From positions 1 through 5,171 of the forward strand of contig JBGPJF010000126.1 in NCBI GenBank assembly GCA_041485285.1: 5,171 nt of DNA, read 5' to 3'. This DNA is from DATEUP01 sp041485285 (GTDB lineage: Archaea > Thermoplasmatota > DTKX01 > DATEUP01). Position 1 is the stretch's first letter. Each line of letters begins with the position of its first letter. Below, piece by piece: positions 1 through 4,850 of this stretch. Under the pieces are notes generated by a model that worked only from the letters and a program-made list of their open reading frames with translations, searched no databases and was not told the origin of the DNA. Position numbers and translations under genes: made by a program.

Positions 1-278
1 CCGGCTTCCTCGTCCTGCGTCTTGGCTACCTCGACGATCATCTTGGCCGCCGGGTGCTCGACGTCGATCTCCTTCAGGATCGTCACGCCGTCGTTGGTGA
101 TCACGACATCGCCAAGCGAGTCCACGAGCATCTTGTCCATGCCGCGTGGGCCCAGCGTCGACCGGACCGCGTCCGCGATGGCCTTGGCCGCCGCGATGTT
201 GTTGTGCTGCGCGCCCTTGCCCTTGTCGCGCGTGGTGCCTTCCTTCAAAATCAGAATTGGGGTTTGTCCTCCGAGCAT
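1..278 (-). CDS. Thermosome (group II chaperonin) subunit, second copy, N-terminal part; runs off the left edge
   Basis: This is the first 92 codons of a group II chaperonin subunit, the ATP-driven double-ring folding machine of the archaeal cytoplasm. Visible are the conserved thermosome start with a KGKGAQ.NNI segment, the TLGPRGMDKMLVD nucleotide-pocket segment (residues 41-53), and TNDGVTILKEID (61-72), followed by HPAAKMIVEVAK; the GDGTT motif should lie just beyond the edge. It is identical to the neighbouring full-length subunit at 73 of 92 aligned positions by hand count, so it is a diverged paralogue rather than an assembly duplicate. The ATG at 278-276 is preceded by a strong Shine-Dalgarno AAGGAGG (293-287) with 8-nt spacing, which fixes the start. 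The gap from the upstream thermosome stop is only 49 bp and shows no TATA box or T-run, so co-transcription is likely. The truncation is due to the window edge, not a mutation. Confidence 0.95.
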   Translation of the reverse strand, partial: MLGGQTPILILKEGTTRDKGKGAQHNNIAAAKAIADAVRSTLGPRGMDKMLVDSLGDVVITNDGVTILKEIDVEHPAAKMIVEVAKTQDEEA

Positions 279-286
279 TGTTGTTT

Positions 287-293
287 CCTCCTT
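287..293 (-). promoter_or_regulatory. Strong Shine-Dalgarno site of the second thermosome gene
   Basis: AAGGAGG on the minus strand lies 8 nt before the ATG at 278. It is much closer to the anti-Shine-Dalgarno complement than the site in front of the first thermosome gene. This suggests that the distal gene of the pair has its own efficient initiation signal. Confidence 0.8.
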
Positions 294-327
294 GTTTTGT
301 GTGTTGTACGTTTGAGTTTTCGCGGCC

Positions 328-2001
328 TTACATCATGCCGCCCATGCCGCCCATTCCACCCATGCCGCCCATTCCCGGGGGCATGCCGCCGTGTCCCCCG
401 CCGCCGGGGCCGCCTTCGCCGCCCGAGCTCTTCGAGGCGATCACGTCGTCGATGCGCAGGATCAGGATCGCGGCCTCCACGGCCGAGGTAATCGCTTGCC
501 GGCCCACGCGGATCGGCTCGATCACGTTCTCCTTGTGCATGTCGACGATCTTGCCGCTGAACACGTTGAGGCCGTGGTTGACATGGCCGTCGGCGTGCGC
601 CTTGCGGATGTTGATGAGCACATCGATCGAGTCCAAGCCCGCATTCTCGGCAAGCGCCCGCGGGATGACCTCGAAGGCCTCCGCAAACGCGGCGATCGCG
701 AGCTGCTCGCGGCCGCCCACCGTGGTGGCGTATTCCTGCAGGCGCCGGTTGAGTTCCATCGCCGTCGAGCCGCCGCCGGTCACGATGCGGCCGTCTTCGA
801 CCGCGTCGGCGACCACCGACAGCGCGTCGTGGAGCGAGCGCTCGATCTCATCGACCACGTGCTCGGTCCCACCGCGCACGAGGATCGACACCGACTTAGG
901 GCCCTTGCAGCCGGTGATGAAGGTGAGCTCGTCGCCGGCGATCTTGCGGGACTCCACGCGCGCGGCCTTGCCGAGCGCGTCCTTGGTGAGGTCGTCGAGC
1001 TTCGTGACGACCCGGCCGCCCGCGGCCTTCGCCAGCTTCTCGAGGTCCGACTTCTTTGCTCGGCGCACCGCGTAGATGCCCGCCTTGGCGAGGTAGTGCT
1101 GGGCGAGGTCGTCGATGCCCTTCTGGCACACGAGCACGTTCGCGCCCGAGGCCTTGACCTTCTCGACCATCTTCCTCAGCGTCCCCTCTTCCTCCTGGAG
1201 GAAGGCGGAGAGCGAGCCGGGGTCGTGGATCTCGATCTTGGCGTCGACTTCGGTCTTCTTGATCTCGAGGGCCGAGTCGACCATCGCGATCCTTGCTTCT
1301 TCGATGAGCTTCGGCATGTTCGCGTGGACGGGCTCCTTGTCCAGGATGATGCCCTCGACGAGCTCGGTGTCGGTGACGCCGCCGCCCGTCTTCTTGACGA
1401 CGAGGACATTGTCGACATCGGCCTCCCACTTGCCGCCCTTCTCCTCGGACACGGCCTTGATGGCCTTCATGCAGATTTCCGAGAGGAAGTCGCTGTGGGA
1501 CGAGGCGAGCTTGGAGGCCAGCGAGGTCATCGCGAGGTTCTTGAGCGCCTTGGCGTCGCCGGGCTTGATGGAAATCGAGATCTTGTCGAGGACTTCCTGG
1601 GCCTTGGCCGCCGCCATGCGGTAGCCTTCGGTGATGACCGCGGGGTGGACGTTGGCGTCGAGGAGTTCCTGCGCCTTCTTGAGCAGCTCGCCGGCAAGGA
1701 CCACGGAGGTGGTCGTGCCGTCGCCGCACTCGTCGTCCTGCACCTTGGCGACTTCGACAATCATCTTGGCCGCCGGGTGGGCGACGTCGATTTCCTTGAG
1801 GATCGTGACGCCGTCGTTGGTGATCGTGACATCGCCCATCGAGTCGACGAGCATCTTGTCCATGCCGCGGGGCCCCATGGTGGAGCGCACGGTGTCGGCG
1901 ATCGCGATGGCCGCGGCAATGTTGTTGGCCTGTGCGCCCTTGCCGGTCGAGCGCTCGGTACCTTCTCGCAAAACCAAAATCTGAGTTCCTGATGGCAGCA
2001 T
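328..2001 (-). CDS. Thermosome (group II chaperonin) subunit, complete
   Basis: This is a complete 557-residue subunit, close to the usual archaeal length of about 545. Group II chaperonins assemble into two stacked eight-membered rings and fold proteins in the cytoplasm using ATP. The equatorial domain is split: residues 1-150 carry TMGPRGMDKMLVD (41-53), NDGVTILKEID (62-72) and the nucleotide motif GDGTTTS (93-99). The C-terminal part carries the HDALSVV segment with the expected catalytic aspartate (D392) and the GGGS..ME motif (409-415). The central part (about 215-365) is the apical domain, with the helical protrusion that serves as a built-in lid. The C-terminus (540-557) is a Gly-Gly-Met tail, expected to line the cavity. 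The ATG at 2001-1999 is preceded by a weak Shine-Dalgarno (AGGATGA, 2012-2006); an out-of-frame ATG lies at 2009. I infer that it is the proximal gene of a two-subunit chaperonin operon. Whether it is an alpha or a beta subunit cannot be decided from sequence alone. Confidence 0.98.
   Translation of the reverse strand: MLPSGTQILVLREGTERSTGKGAQANNIAAAIAIADTVRSTMGPRGMDKMLVDSMGDVTITNDGVTILKEIDVAHPAAKMIVEVAKVQDDECGDGTTTSVVLAGELLKKAQELLDANVHPAVITEGYRMAAAKAQEVLDKISISIKPGDAKALKNLAMTSLASKLASSHSDFLSEICMKAIKAVSEEKGGKWEADVDNVLVVKKTGGGVTDTELVEGIILDKEPVHANMPKLIEEARIAMVDSALEIKKTEVDAKIEIHDPGSLSAFLQEEEGTLRKMVEKVKASGANVLVCQKGIDDLAQHYLAKAGIYAVRRAKKSDLEKLAKAAGGRVVTKLDDLTKDALGKAARVESRKIAGDELTFITGCKGPKSVSILVRGGTEHVVDEIERSLHDALSVVADAVEDGRIVTGGGSTAMELNRRLQEYATTVGGREQLAIAAFAEAFEVIPRALAENAGLDSIDVLINIRKAHADGHVNHGLNVFSGKIVDMHKENVIEPIRVGRQAITSAVEAAILILRIDDVIASKSSGGEGGPGGGGHGGMPPGMGGMGGMGGMGGMM
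334..369 (-). repeat. 9-bp tandem repeat coding the Gly-Gly-Met chaperonin tail
   Basis: There are four 9-bp units, three identical (catgccgcc on the plus strand) and one with two changes, each coding Gly-Gly-Met on the minus strand. A further degenerate unit and proline codons follow. GGM tails are typical of thermosome and GroEL C-termini, so this is a functional low-complexity tract. It may vary in unit number by replication slippage. Confidence 0.85.
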
Positions 2002-2005
2002 TGTT

Positions 2006-2013
2006 TCATCCTA
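2006..2013 (-). promoter_or_regulatory. Weak Shine-Dalgarno site of the first thermosome gene
   Basis: The minus strand reads TAGGATGA immediately upstream of the ATG at 2001, a partial match to the archaeal anti-Shine-Dalgarno complement with about 4-nt spacing. It lies directly beside the stem-loop at 2017-2037, so accessibility could depend on that structure (inference). Confidence 0.5.
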
Positions 2014-2016
2014 CAA

Positions 2017-2037
2017 GGGCGGGCTTGCGCCCGGCCC
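2017..2037 (-). promoter_or_regulatory. GC-rich stem-loop in the inferred thermosome 5' leader
   Basis: The two arms pair as 5 bp (2020-2024 with 2029-2033) around a TTGC loop on the plus strand, then 3 more G-C pairs (2017-2019 with 2035-2037) after one bulged base at 2034. On the transcript it would lie between the inferred start of transcription and the Shine-Dalgarno. The structure is seen in the sequence; a regulatory role is inference, and GC-rich DNA makes chance pairing common. Confidence 0.4.
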
Positions 2038-2042
2038 GAATG

Positions 2043-2054
2043 TAGTTCGAACTA
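2043..2054. promoter_or_regulatory. Perfect 12-bp palindrome, candidate operator
   Basis: TAGTTCGAACTA is identical to its reverse complement. It lies in the regulator-thermosome gap, about 25 nt downstream (minus strand) of the TATA-like box at 2074-2067, so it would cover roughly positions -10 to +2 of the thermosome promoter. A dimeric winged-helix protein bound here would block polymerase, and the gene for such a protein is the immediate neighbour. A related half-site (GAACT) recurs at 2095-2099, and a 5-of-6 half-site (TAGTTG) at 2843-2848 near the regulator's promoter. The identity of the binding protein is inferred. Confidence 0.5.
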
Positions 2055-2066
2055 TGCAAGCGCTCG

Positions 2067-2074
2067 TATATGAA
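2067..2074 (-). promoter_or_regulatory. TATA-like box of the thermosome operon
   Basis: The minus strand reads TTCATATA, one base from TTTATATA, in an otherwise mixed-composition stretch. The expected transcription start about 25 nt downstream falls near 2043-2046, giving a leader of roughly 42-45 nt before the thermosome ATG. No strong BRE element is evident. Confidence 0.5.
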
Positions 2075-2116
2075 GCAATCGGACAGGCCTATGTGAACTT
2101 TCCATGGCCGGCGCCG

Positions 2117-2770
2117 CTACCGCAGCCGCCGGATCTTGTGCTCGGGCACGAGGTGCGCGCGCAGGAGCTCGCGGTAAATGTCCTGCGCCACGCGTTCGCG
2201 CAGGTCGAACTGCTCGGAGAGCAGGGGGACGGAGAACTCGTCCGACTCGGTGATCCAATAGAGGATGCGGCGCGACAAGTACTCGTCGGCCAGCCGCGCG
2301 ATGAGCTGGTGGGCCTCGCTAAGGATGCGCATCTTGCGCGCAACGAGGTCCTGGCGGCGCCGATCGAGGTGCGCCATCTCCCGCCCGATGTCGCCGACCT
2401 CGCGCGAGAGTTCGGAGAGGCGCATCGCCGCCGCCTCGCGGGGGCCGACGGGCTCCGGGGGCGCCTTCTTCGCCTCCGGGCGCACGAGGCGGTCGAACAC
2501 CTCGATGTGCGACGAAAAGAGCGCGGGCCCGAGGTCGATGGAAACGGAGAACGAAGAGGTGAGCTTGTACGCCATCCGCGGGGGGCCGCCCTGGTCGGAG
2601 GCCTCTTCGACGCCGCGCACGAGGCCCGCGTCCTCGAGGACCTTCATGTGCTTCATGATCGCCTGCTGCGAGACGCCGAGCTCGCGCGAAAGCTGGAGGG
2701 GGTAGTGGGTCTCGGCGGCCAGGCGCGCGATGATCTCGCGGCGCGTCGGGGAGGCAAGGACGCGCAGCAC
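2117..2770 (-). CDS. Winged-helix ArsR/Phr-like transcriptional regulator
   Basis: A DNA-binding regulator of 217 residues from the GTG at 2770. Residues 1-70 form an ArsR-type winged helix: LASPTRREII (5-14) is the first helix, LSRELGVSQQAIMKHMKVL (27-45) covers helix-turn-helix and recognition helix, and GGPPRMAYKL (61-70) is the wing ending in a strand. Residues 71-95 resemble the strand segment after the wing in the Pyrococcus heat-shock repressor Phr. A long charged helix likely to form a dimer coiled coil follows (about 111-165), then a C-terminal helical part. There are no ArsR metal-site cysteines, and in fact no cysteine at all. The resemblance to Phr is from memory of the family layout, not a search. 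It lies directly upstream of, and collinear with, the thermosome genes, so it may control them. The frame stays open and protein-like upstream of 2770 (SVDLDG) with a good Shine-Dalgarno there, so the true N-terminus may be about nine residues longer. Stop is TAG. Confidence 0.88.
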   Translation of the reverse strand: MLRVLASPTRREIIARLAAETHYPLQLSRELGVSQQAIMKHMKVLEDAGLVRGVEEASDQGGPPRMAYKLTSSFSVSIDLGPALFSSHIEVFDRLVRPEAKKAPPEPVGPREAAAMRLSELSREVGDIGREMAHLDRRRQDLVARKMRILSEAHQLIARLADEYLSRRILYWITESDEFSVPLLSEQFDLRERVAQDIYRELLRAHLVPEHKIRRLR

Positions 2771-2802
2771 CCCGTCGAGGTCAACGGACTTCGAGATGTG
2801 AG

Positions 2803-2809
2803 TCTCCCC
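2803..2809 (-). promoter_or_regulatory. Shine-Dalgarno-like site upstream of the regulator's annotated start
   Basis: The minus strand reads GGGGAG here. It is 6 nt before an in-frame ATC codon (2797-2795) but about 33 nt before the first canonical in-frame start, GTG at 2770, which has no clear site of its own. The spacing therefore argues for initiation upstream of 2770. Confidence 0.5.
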
Positions 2810-2854
2810 CCGCCACGCGCAGCATGTGAACCTGCGATTATCTAGTTGCCGCGG

Positions 2855-2864
2855 CTATTTTAGG
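2855..2864 (-). promoter_or_regulatory. Possible TATA box for the regulator gene
   Basis: The minus strand reads CCTAAAATAG. A start of transcription about 25 nt on would fall near 2833, upstream of the putative Shine-Dalgarno at 2803-2809. A second AT-rich element (TAGATAAT, 2844-2837) is an alternative and would start the transcript near 2814. The assignment between them is uncertain. Confidence 0.35.
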
Positions 2865-2907
2865 ATGCGCTCCACCGGTGGGGAGGAGACGGCGCCCCGT
2901 GGAGGGA

Positions 2908-2913
2908 TTTATA
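2908..2913 (+). promoter_or_regulatory. TATA box of the aIF1A-rio1-dim2 operon
   Basis: TTTATA stands out in GC-rich surroundings. Transcription would start about 25 nt downstream, near 2935-2938, leaving a leader of about 13-16 nt. That leader would just contain the GAGGAAG Shine-Dalgarno (2939-2945) before the GTG at 2951, so the geometry is consistent. Confidence 0.65.
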
Positions 2914-2950
2914 GCCCCGCCCCGCATCGAGGCGGCCCGAGGAAGTCGCT

Positions 2951-3304
2951 GTGGCCCGGTTCCATAAGGAGGAAGAACTGGACGAGAGCCAGCTCACCCC
3001 CGAGAACCTGGCGAATGTCCGCGTGCGCCAGCCCGACCGCCGCGTCGGCGAGGTGTACGCGATCGCCAACAAGCTGCTCGGCGCGTCGCGCATCGAAGTG
3101 GTCTGCGAGGACGGGGTCGTGCGCATGGGCCGCATCCCCGGCAAGCTGCGCAAGCGCATGTGGATCCGCGAAGGCGACCTGCTGATTATCGCGCCCTGGG
3201 AGTTCCAAAACGACAAGTCGGACATCCGGTGGCGCTACACGAAGACGCAAGCCGTTGCGCTTTCGCGCCGCAAGCTGCTGCCAAAGACGGTCGACATCTT
3301 CTAG
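2951..3304 (+). CDS. Translation initiation factor aIF1A
   Basis: A 117-residue aIF1A, the archaeal homologue of bacterial IF1 and eukaryotic eIF1A. It binds the A site of the small subunit during initiation. The S1-type OB fold spans about residues 22-98. Typical family segments are KLLGASRIEVVCEDG (41-55), RMGRIPGKLRKRMWIREGD (58-76), IIAPWEF (79-85), DKSDIRWRYT (88-97) and a C-terminal SRRKLLPK stretch. The N-terminus is acidic (KEEELDESQ) rather than the basic tail common in eIF1A. The GTG start has GAGGAAG (2939-2945) 5 nt upstream and lies about 40 bp from the TATA box. It is the first gene of an operon with the Rio1 kinase and the KH protein, an arrangement familiar in euryarchaea. Stop is TAG at 3302-3304. 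Confidence 0.96.
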   Translation: MARFHKEEELDESQLTPENLANVRVRQPDRRVGEVYAIANKLLGASRIEVVCEDGVVRMGRIPGKLRKRMWIREGDLLIIAPWEFQNDKSDIRWRYTKTQAVALSRRKLLPKTVDIF

Positions 3305-3344
3305 CGTGGCGCGCCTCCCGCGCCGATCCCCGCCGGTGAACGTT

Positions 3345-4181
3345 TTGGCAAGACGACGCGAACGGCTCGTCGAGTCGTTGGAGCGCGAAGAGGACGACAC
3401 CCTCTGGAAGCGCGTGGGCACCGGCGACCAGCGCAAAATCCTCGACGAAGTGTTCGATGAGCGCACGCTGAAGGCCCTCCACAAGCTGATGAACATCGGG
3501 CACCTGCAGACGCTGGACTTCCCGGTGGCGACGGGCAAGGAAGCCTCCGTGTTCGTGGGGATCACGAAGGGCTCCACGGAAGTGGCCGTGAAGATTTACC
3601 GCATCGGCAACGCGACGTTCAACTCGATCCGCAGGTACATCGCCGACGACCCGCGGTTCAGGGGGGTGAGCCACGACCGGCGCAGCGTGATCTACACGTG
3701 GGCCCAGAAGGAATACAAGAACCTCATGGGGATGCACGCGGCCGGCGTGGCGGTGCCGTTCCCCGTCGCGGTGCTCGAAAATGTCCTGGTCATGGAGTAC
3801 CTCTGCGTCGGCGACAACCACGACCCGGCGCCCCCCTTGAAGAGCCTGCGGGATTTCGACGGCCCGGCGGTCTACAAGGCGCTGCGGCGCGACGTCCGCC
3901 GGATGGTGAAGGACGGCGGGCTCGTGCACGGGGACCTCTCGGAGTACAACATCGTGCTCGTCGACGAGCGCCCCTACATCATCGATGTGAGCCAGGGGGT
4001 CGTGGTGGAGCACCCGGCCTCGCGCGAATTCCTCGAGCGCGACGCGAAGAACATCGTGCACTTCTTCAAACGCCGAGGGGTCGAGGAGACCGCCGACGAG
4101 CTGTTCGCGTACTGGTCCAGGGGCGTCAAGTTCGGCGCGAAGGGCTCGCGTGGCAAGTCGCGCGGGAGGGAGGAGGAATGA
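3345..4181 (+). CDS. rio1: Rio1-type atypical serine/threonine protein kinase
   Basis: RIO kinases are ancient atypical kinases/ATPases acting in late maturation of the small ribosomal subunit. Numbering from TTG at 3345 (278 residues), the N-terminal Rio helices include ILDEVFDERTLKAL (32-45). The nucleotide loop is ATGKEAS (62-68), the ATP lysine is K83 in VAVKIYR, the hinge is MEYL (150-153), the catalytic loop is HGDLSEYN (195-202) with D197 and N202, and the metal-binding aspartate is D214 in IIDVSQ, the residue expected to be transiently phosphorylated. The STGKEA-type loop and HGDLSEYN point to Rio1 rather than Rio2, and no Rio2 winged helix is present. The C-terminal tail is basic, then acidic (residues 264-278). 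Start choice is uncertain: GTG at 3306 or 3336 are in frame, but neither has a Shine-Dalgarno, whereas TTG at 3345 has GGTGA (3335-3339) 5 nt upstream and matches the usual family start. Its TGA overlaps the next ATG. Confidence 0.95.
   Translation: MARRRERLVESLEREEDDTLWKRVGTGDQRKILDEVFDERTLKALHKLMNIGHLQTLDFPVATGKEASVFVGITKGSTEVAVKIYRIGNATFNSIRRYIADDPRFRGVSHDRRSVIYTWAQKEYKNLMGMHAAGVAVPFPVAVLENVLVMEYLCVGDNHDPAPPLKSLRDFDGPAVYKALRRDVRRMVKDGGLVHGDLSEYNIVLVDERPYIIDVSQGVVVEHPASREFLERDAKNIVHFFKRRGVEETADELFAYWSRGVKFGAKGSRGKSRGREEE
4165..4177 (+). promoter_or_regulatory. Strong Shine-Dalgarno tract of the dim2-like gene, inside the rio1 end
   Basis: A purine tract, GGAGGGAGGAGGA, lies directly before the ATG at 4178 and within the last codons of rio1. 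It offers several overlapping anti-Shine-Dalgarno matches. The last one is too close to the ATG, so the upstream GGAG copies are the likely functional ones. Confidence 0.7.
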
Positions 4182-4768
4182 CGCGGCGCGTGCGCATCCC
4201 GGCCGACCGGATCGGCGTCCTCATCGGGCCCTCCGGCGAGTTCAAGGCGAACATCGAAAGGCGCGCGCGCGTGCGCCTCGACATCGACTCCGACACCGGC
4301 GAGGTGCTGATCGGCGAGGGCGCGAAGACCGACCCCCTGCGCGCGCTGCAGGTGGAGGAAGTCGTTCGCGCCGTCGGCCGCGGGTTCTCCCCGGAGAACG
4401 CCGCCGCGCTCTTCCGCGACGAGGTTTACCTCGCGGTCATCGACATCCGCGACTACACGGGCCACCACGAGAGCCGCCAGCGCCAGGTGCGCGGCCGGGT
4501 CATCGGCGAGAAGGGCCGCACCCGGCGGATGATCGAGGAACTCACCGGGTGCAAGGTGGCGATCCAAGGCAACACGGTGGCCATCATCGGCGAGATGGAC
4601 AGCTTGGAGGCCGCCAAGCGCGGCGTGGACATGATCCTCTCCGGGTCGGAGCACTCCAGCGTGTACGGGTTCCTCGAGCGGCGCCACAAGGAGATGCGCC
4701 TGGGGATGCTGGACGCGATCTCGGCGCAGGGCGCGCGCGAGCTTCCCCCGCCGGGCGAAGAAGAGTGA
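4178..4768 (+). CDS. Archaeal Dim2/Pno1-type KH-domain RNA-binding protein
   Basis: A 196-residue protein with two KH domains, the layout of archaeal Dim2 (eukaryotic Pno1/Dim2), which binds near the 3' end of small-subunit rRNA during 30S maturation. KH1 (about residues 4-70) has an intact GxxG loop, G17-P-S-G20, in VLIGPSGEFKANIE. KH2 (about 84-156) has G110-E-K-G113 in RVIGEKGRTRRMIEELTG. The linking YLAVIDIRDYTG segment and the C-terminal helix with SSVYGFLERRH are characteristic of this family. The ATG overlaps the rio1 stop as ATGA, which suggests translational coupling and matches the functional link between Rio1 and Dim2 in eukaryotic pre-40S maturation. The acidic C-terminus (PPPGEEE) is short. 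The function is a family inference; two intact KH loops make general RNA binding secure. Confidence 0.93.
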   Translation: MTRRVRIPADRIGVLIGPSGEFKANIERRARVRLDIDSDTGEVLIGEGAKTDPLRALQVEEVVRAVGRGFSPENAAALFRDEVYLAVIDIRDYTGHHESRQRQVRGRVIGEKGRTRRMIEELTGCKVAIQGNTVAIIGEMDSLEAAKRGVDMILSGSEHSSVYGFLERRHKEMRLGMLDAISAQGARELPPPGEEE

Positions 4769-4800
4769 GGGGCGGCCCCTCAGGGGGGGCCCAAGGCCCC
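4766..4800 (+). repeat. Two adjacent GC-rich inverted repeats at the end of the dim2-like gene
   Basis: The first is TGAGGGGC-G-GCCCCTCA (4766-4782), perfect 8-bp arms that include the TGA stop codon. The second is GGGGCC-CAA-GGCCCC (4786-4800), perfect 6-bp arms with a 3-nt loop. Both can fold in the transcript. No U-run follows, so they do not look like a standard intrinsic terminator. They could mark a processing or pausing site or protect the 3' end (inference). Confidence 0.5.
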
Positions 4801-4850
4801 AAGTCGCCTTCCGCAAAGGATTAGACGTCGGGCTTGGGTTCACGCGCGCG

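Larger units (their letters stand above)
2771..2950. other. Divergent intergenic region with promoters for both sides
   Basis: These 180 bp separate the minus-strand regulator and chaperonin genes from the plus-strand translation operon. It holds the TATA box at 2908-2913 for the plus-strand genes and AT-rich elements at 2837-2844 and 2855-2864 that could serve the regulator. The portion nearest the regulator (2771-2811) probably includes its Shine-Dalgarno and perhaps its first codons. No RNA gene is seen. Confidence 0.6.

Noticed and set aside
1..278. Possible assembly duplication of the thermosome start
   Set aside because: Nucleotide and protein differences are spread along the whole 92 codons, and the ribosome binding sites differ, so this is a genuine paralogue.
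334..369. Short tandem repeat as a CRISPR or mobile-element signature
   Set aside because: The 9-bp units are in frame and code for the expected Gly-Gly-Met chaperonin tail.
391..1992. 533-residue open frame on the plus strand opposite the thermosome gene
   Set aside because: It is an antisense shadow. The minus-strand thermosome is unmistakable, and the plus-strand product is a low-complexity Arg/Asp/Val/Leu-rich translation typical of GC-rich complementary frames.
2054..2845. 263-residue open frame on the plus strand opposite the regulator
   Set aside because: It covers the clear winged-helix gene in the opposite strand, has biased shadow-like composition and no recognisable motif. Its ATG falls inside the palindrome region.
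3186..4061. 291-residue minus-strand frame opposite rio1, rich in His, Val and Asp
   Set aside because: Shadow of the Rio1 kinase, whose catalytic motifs are all intact on the plus strand.
4766..4800. Intrinsic terminator
   Set aside because: Stem-loops are present but no T-run follows, so I report them as inverted repeats only.
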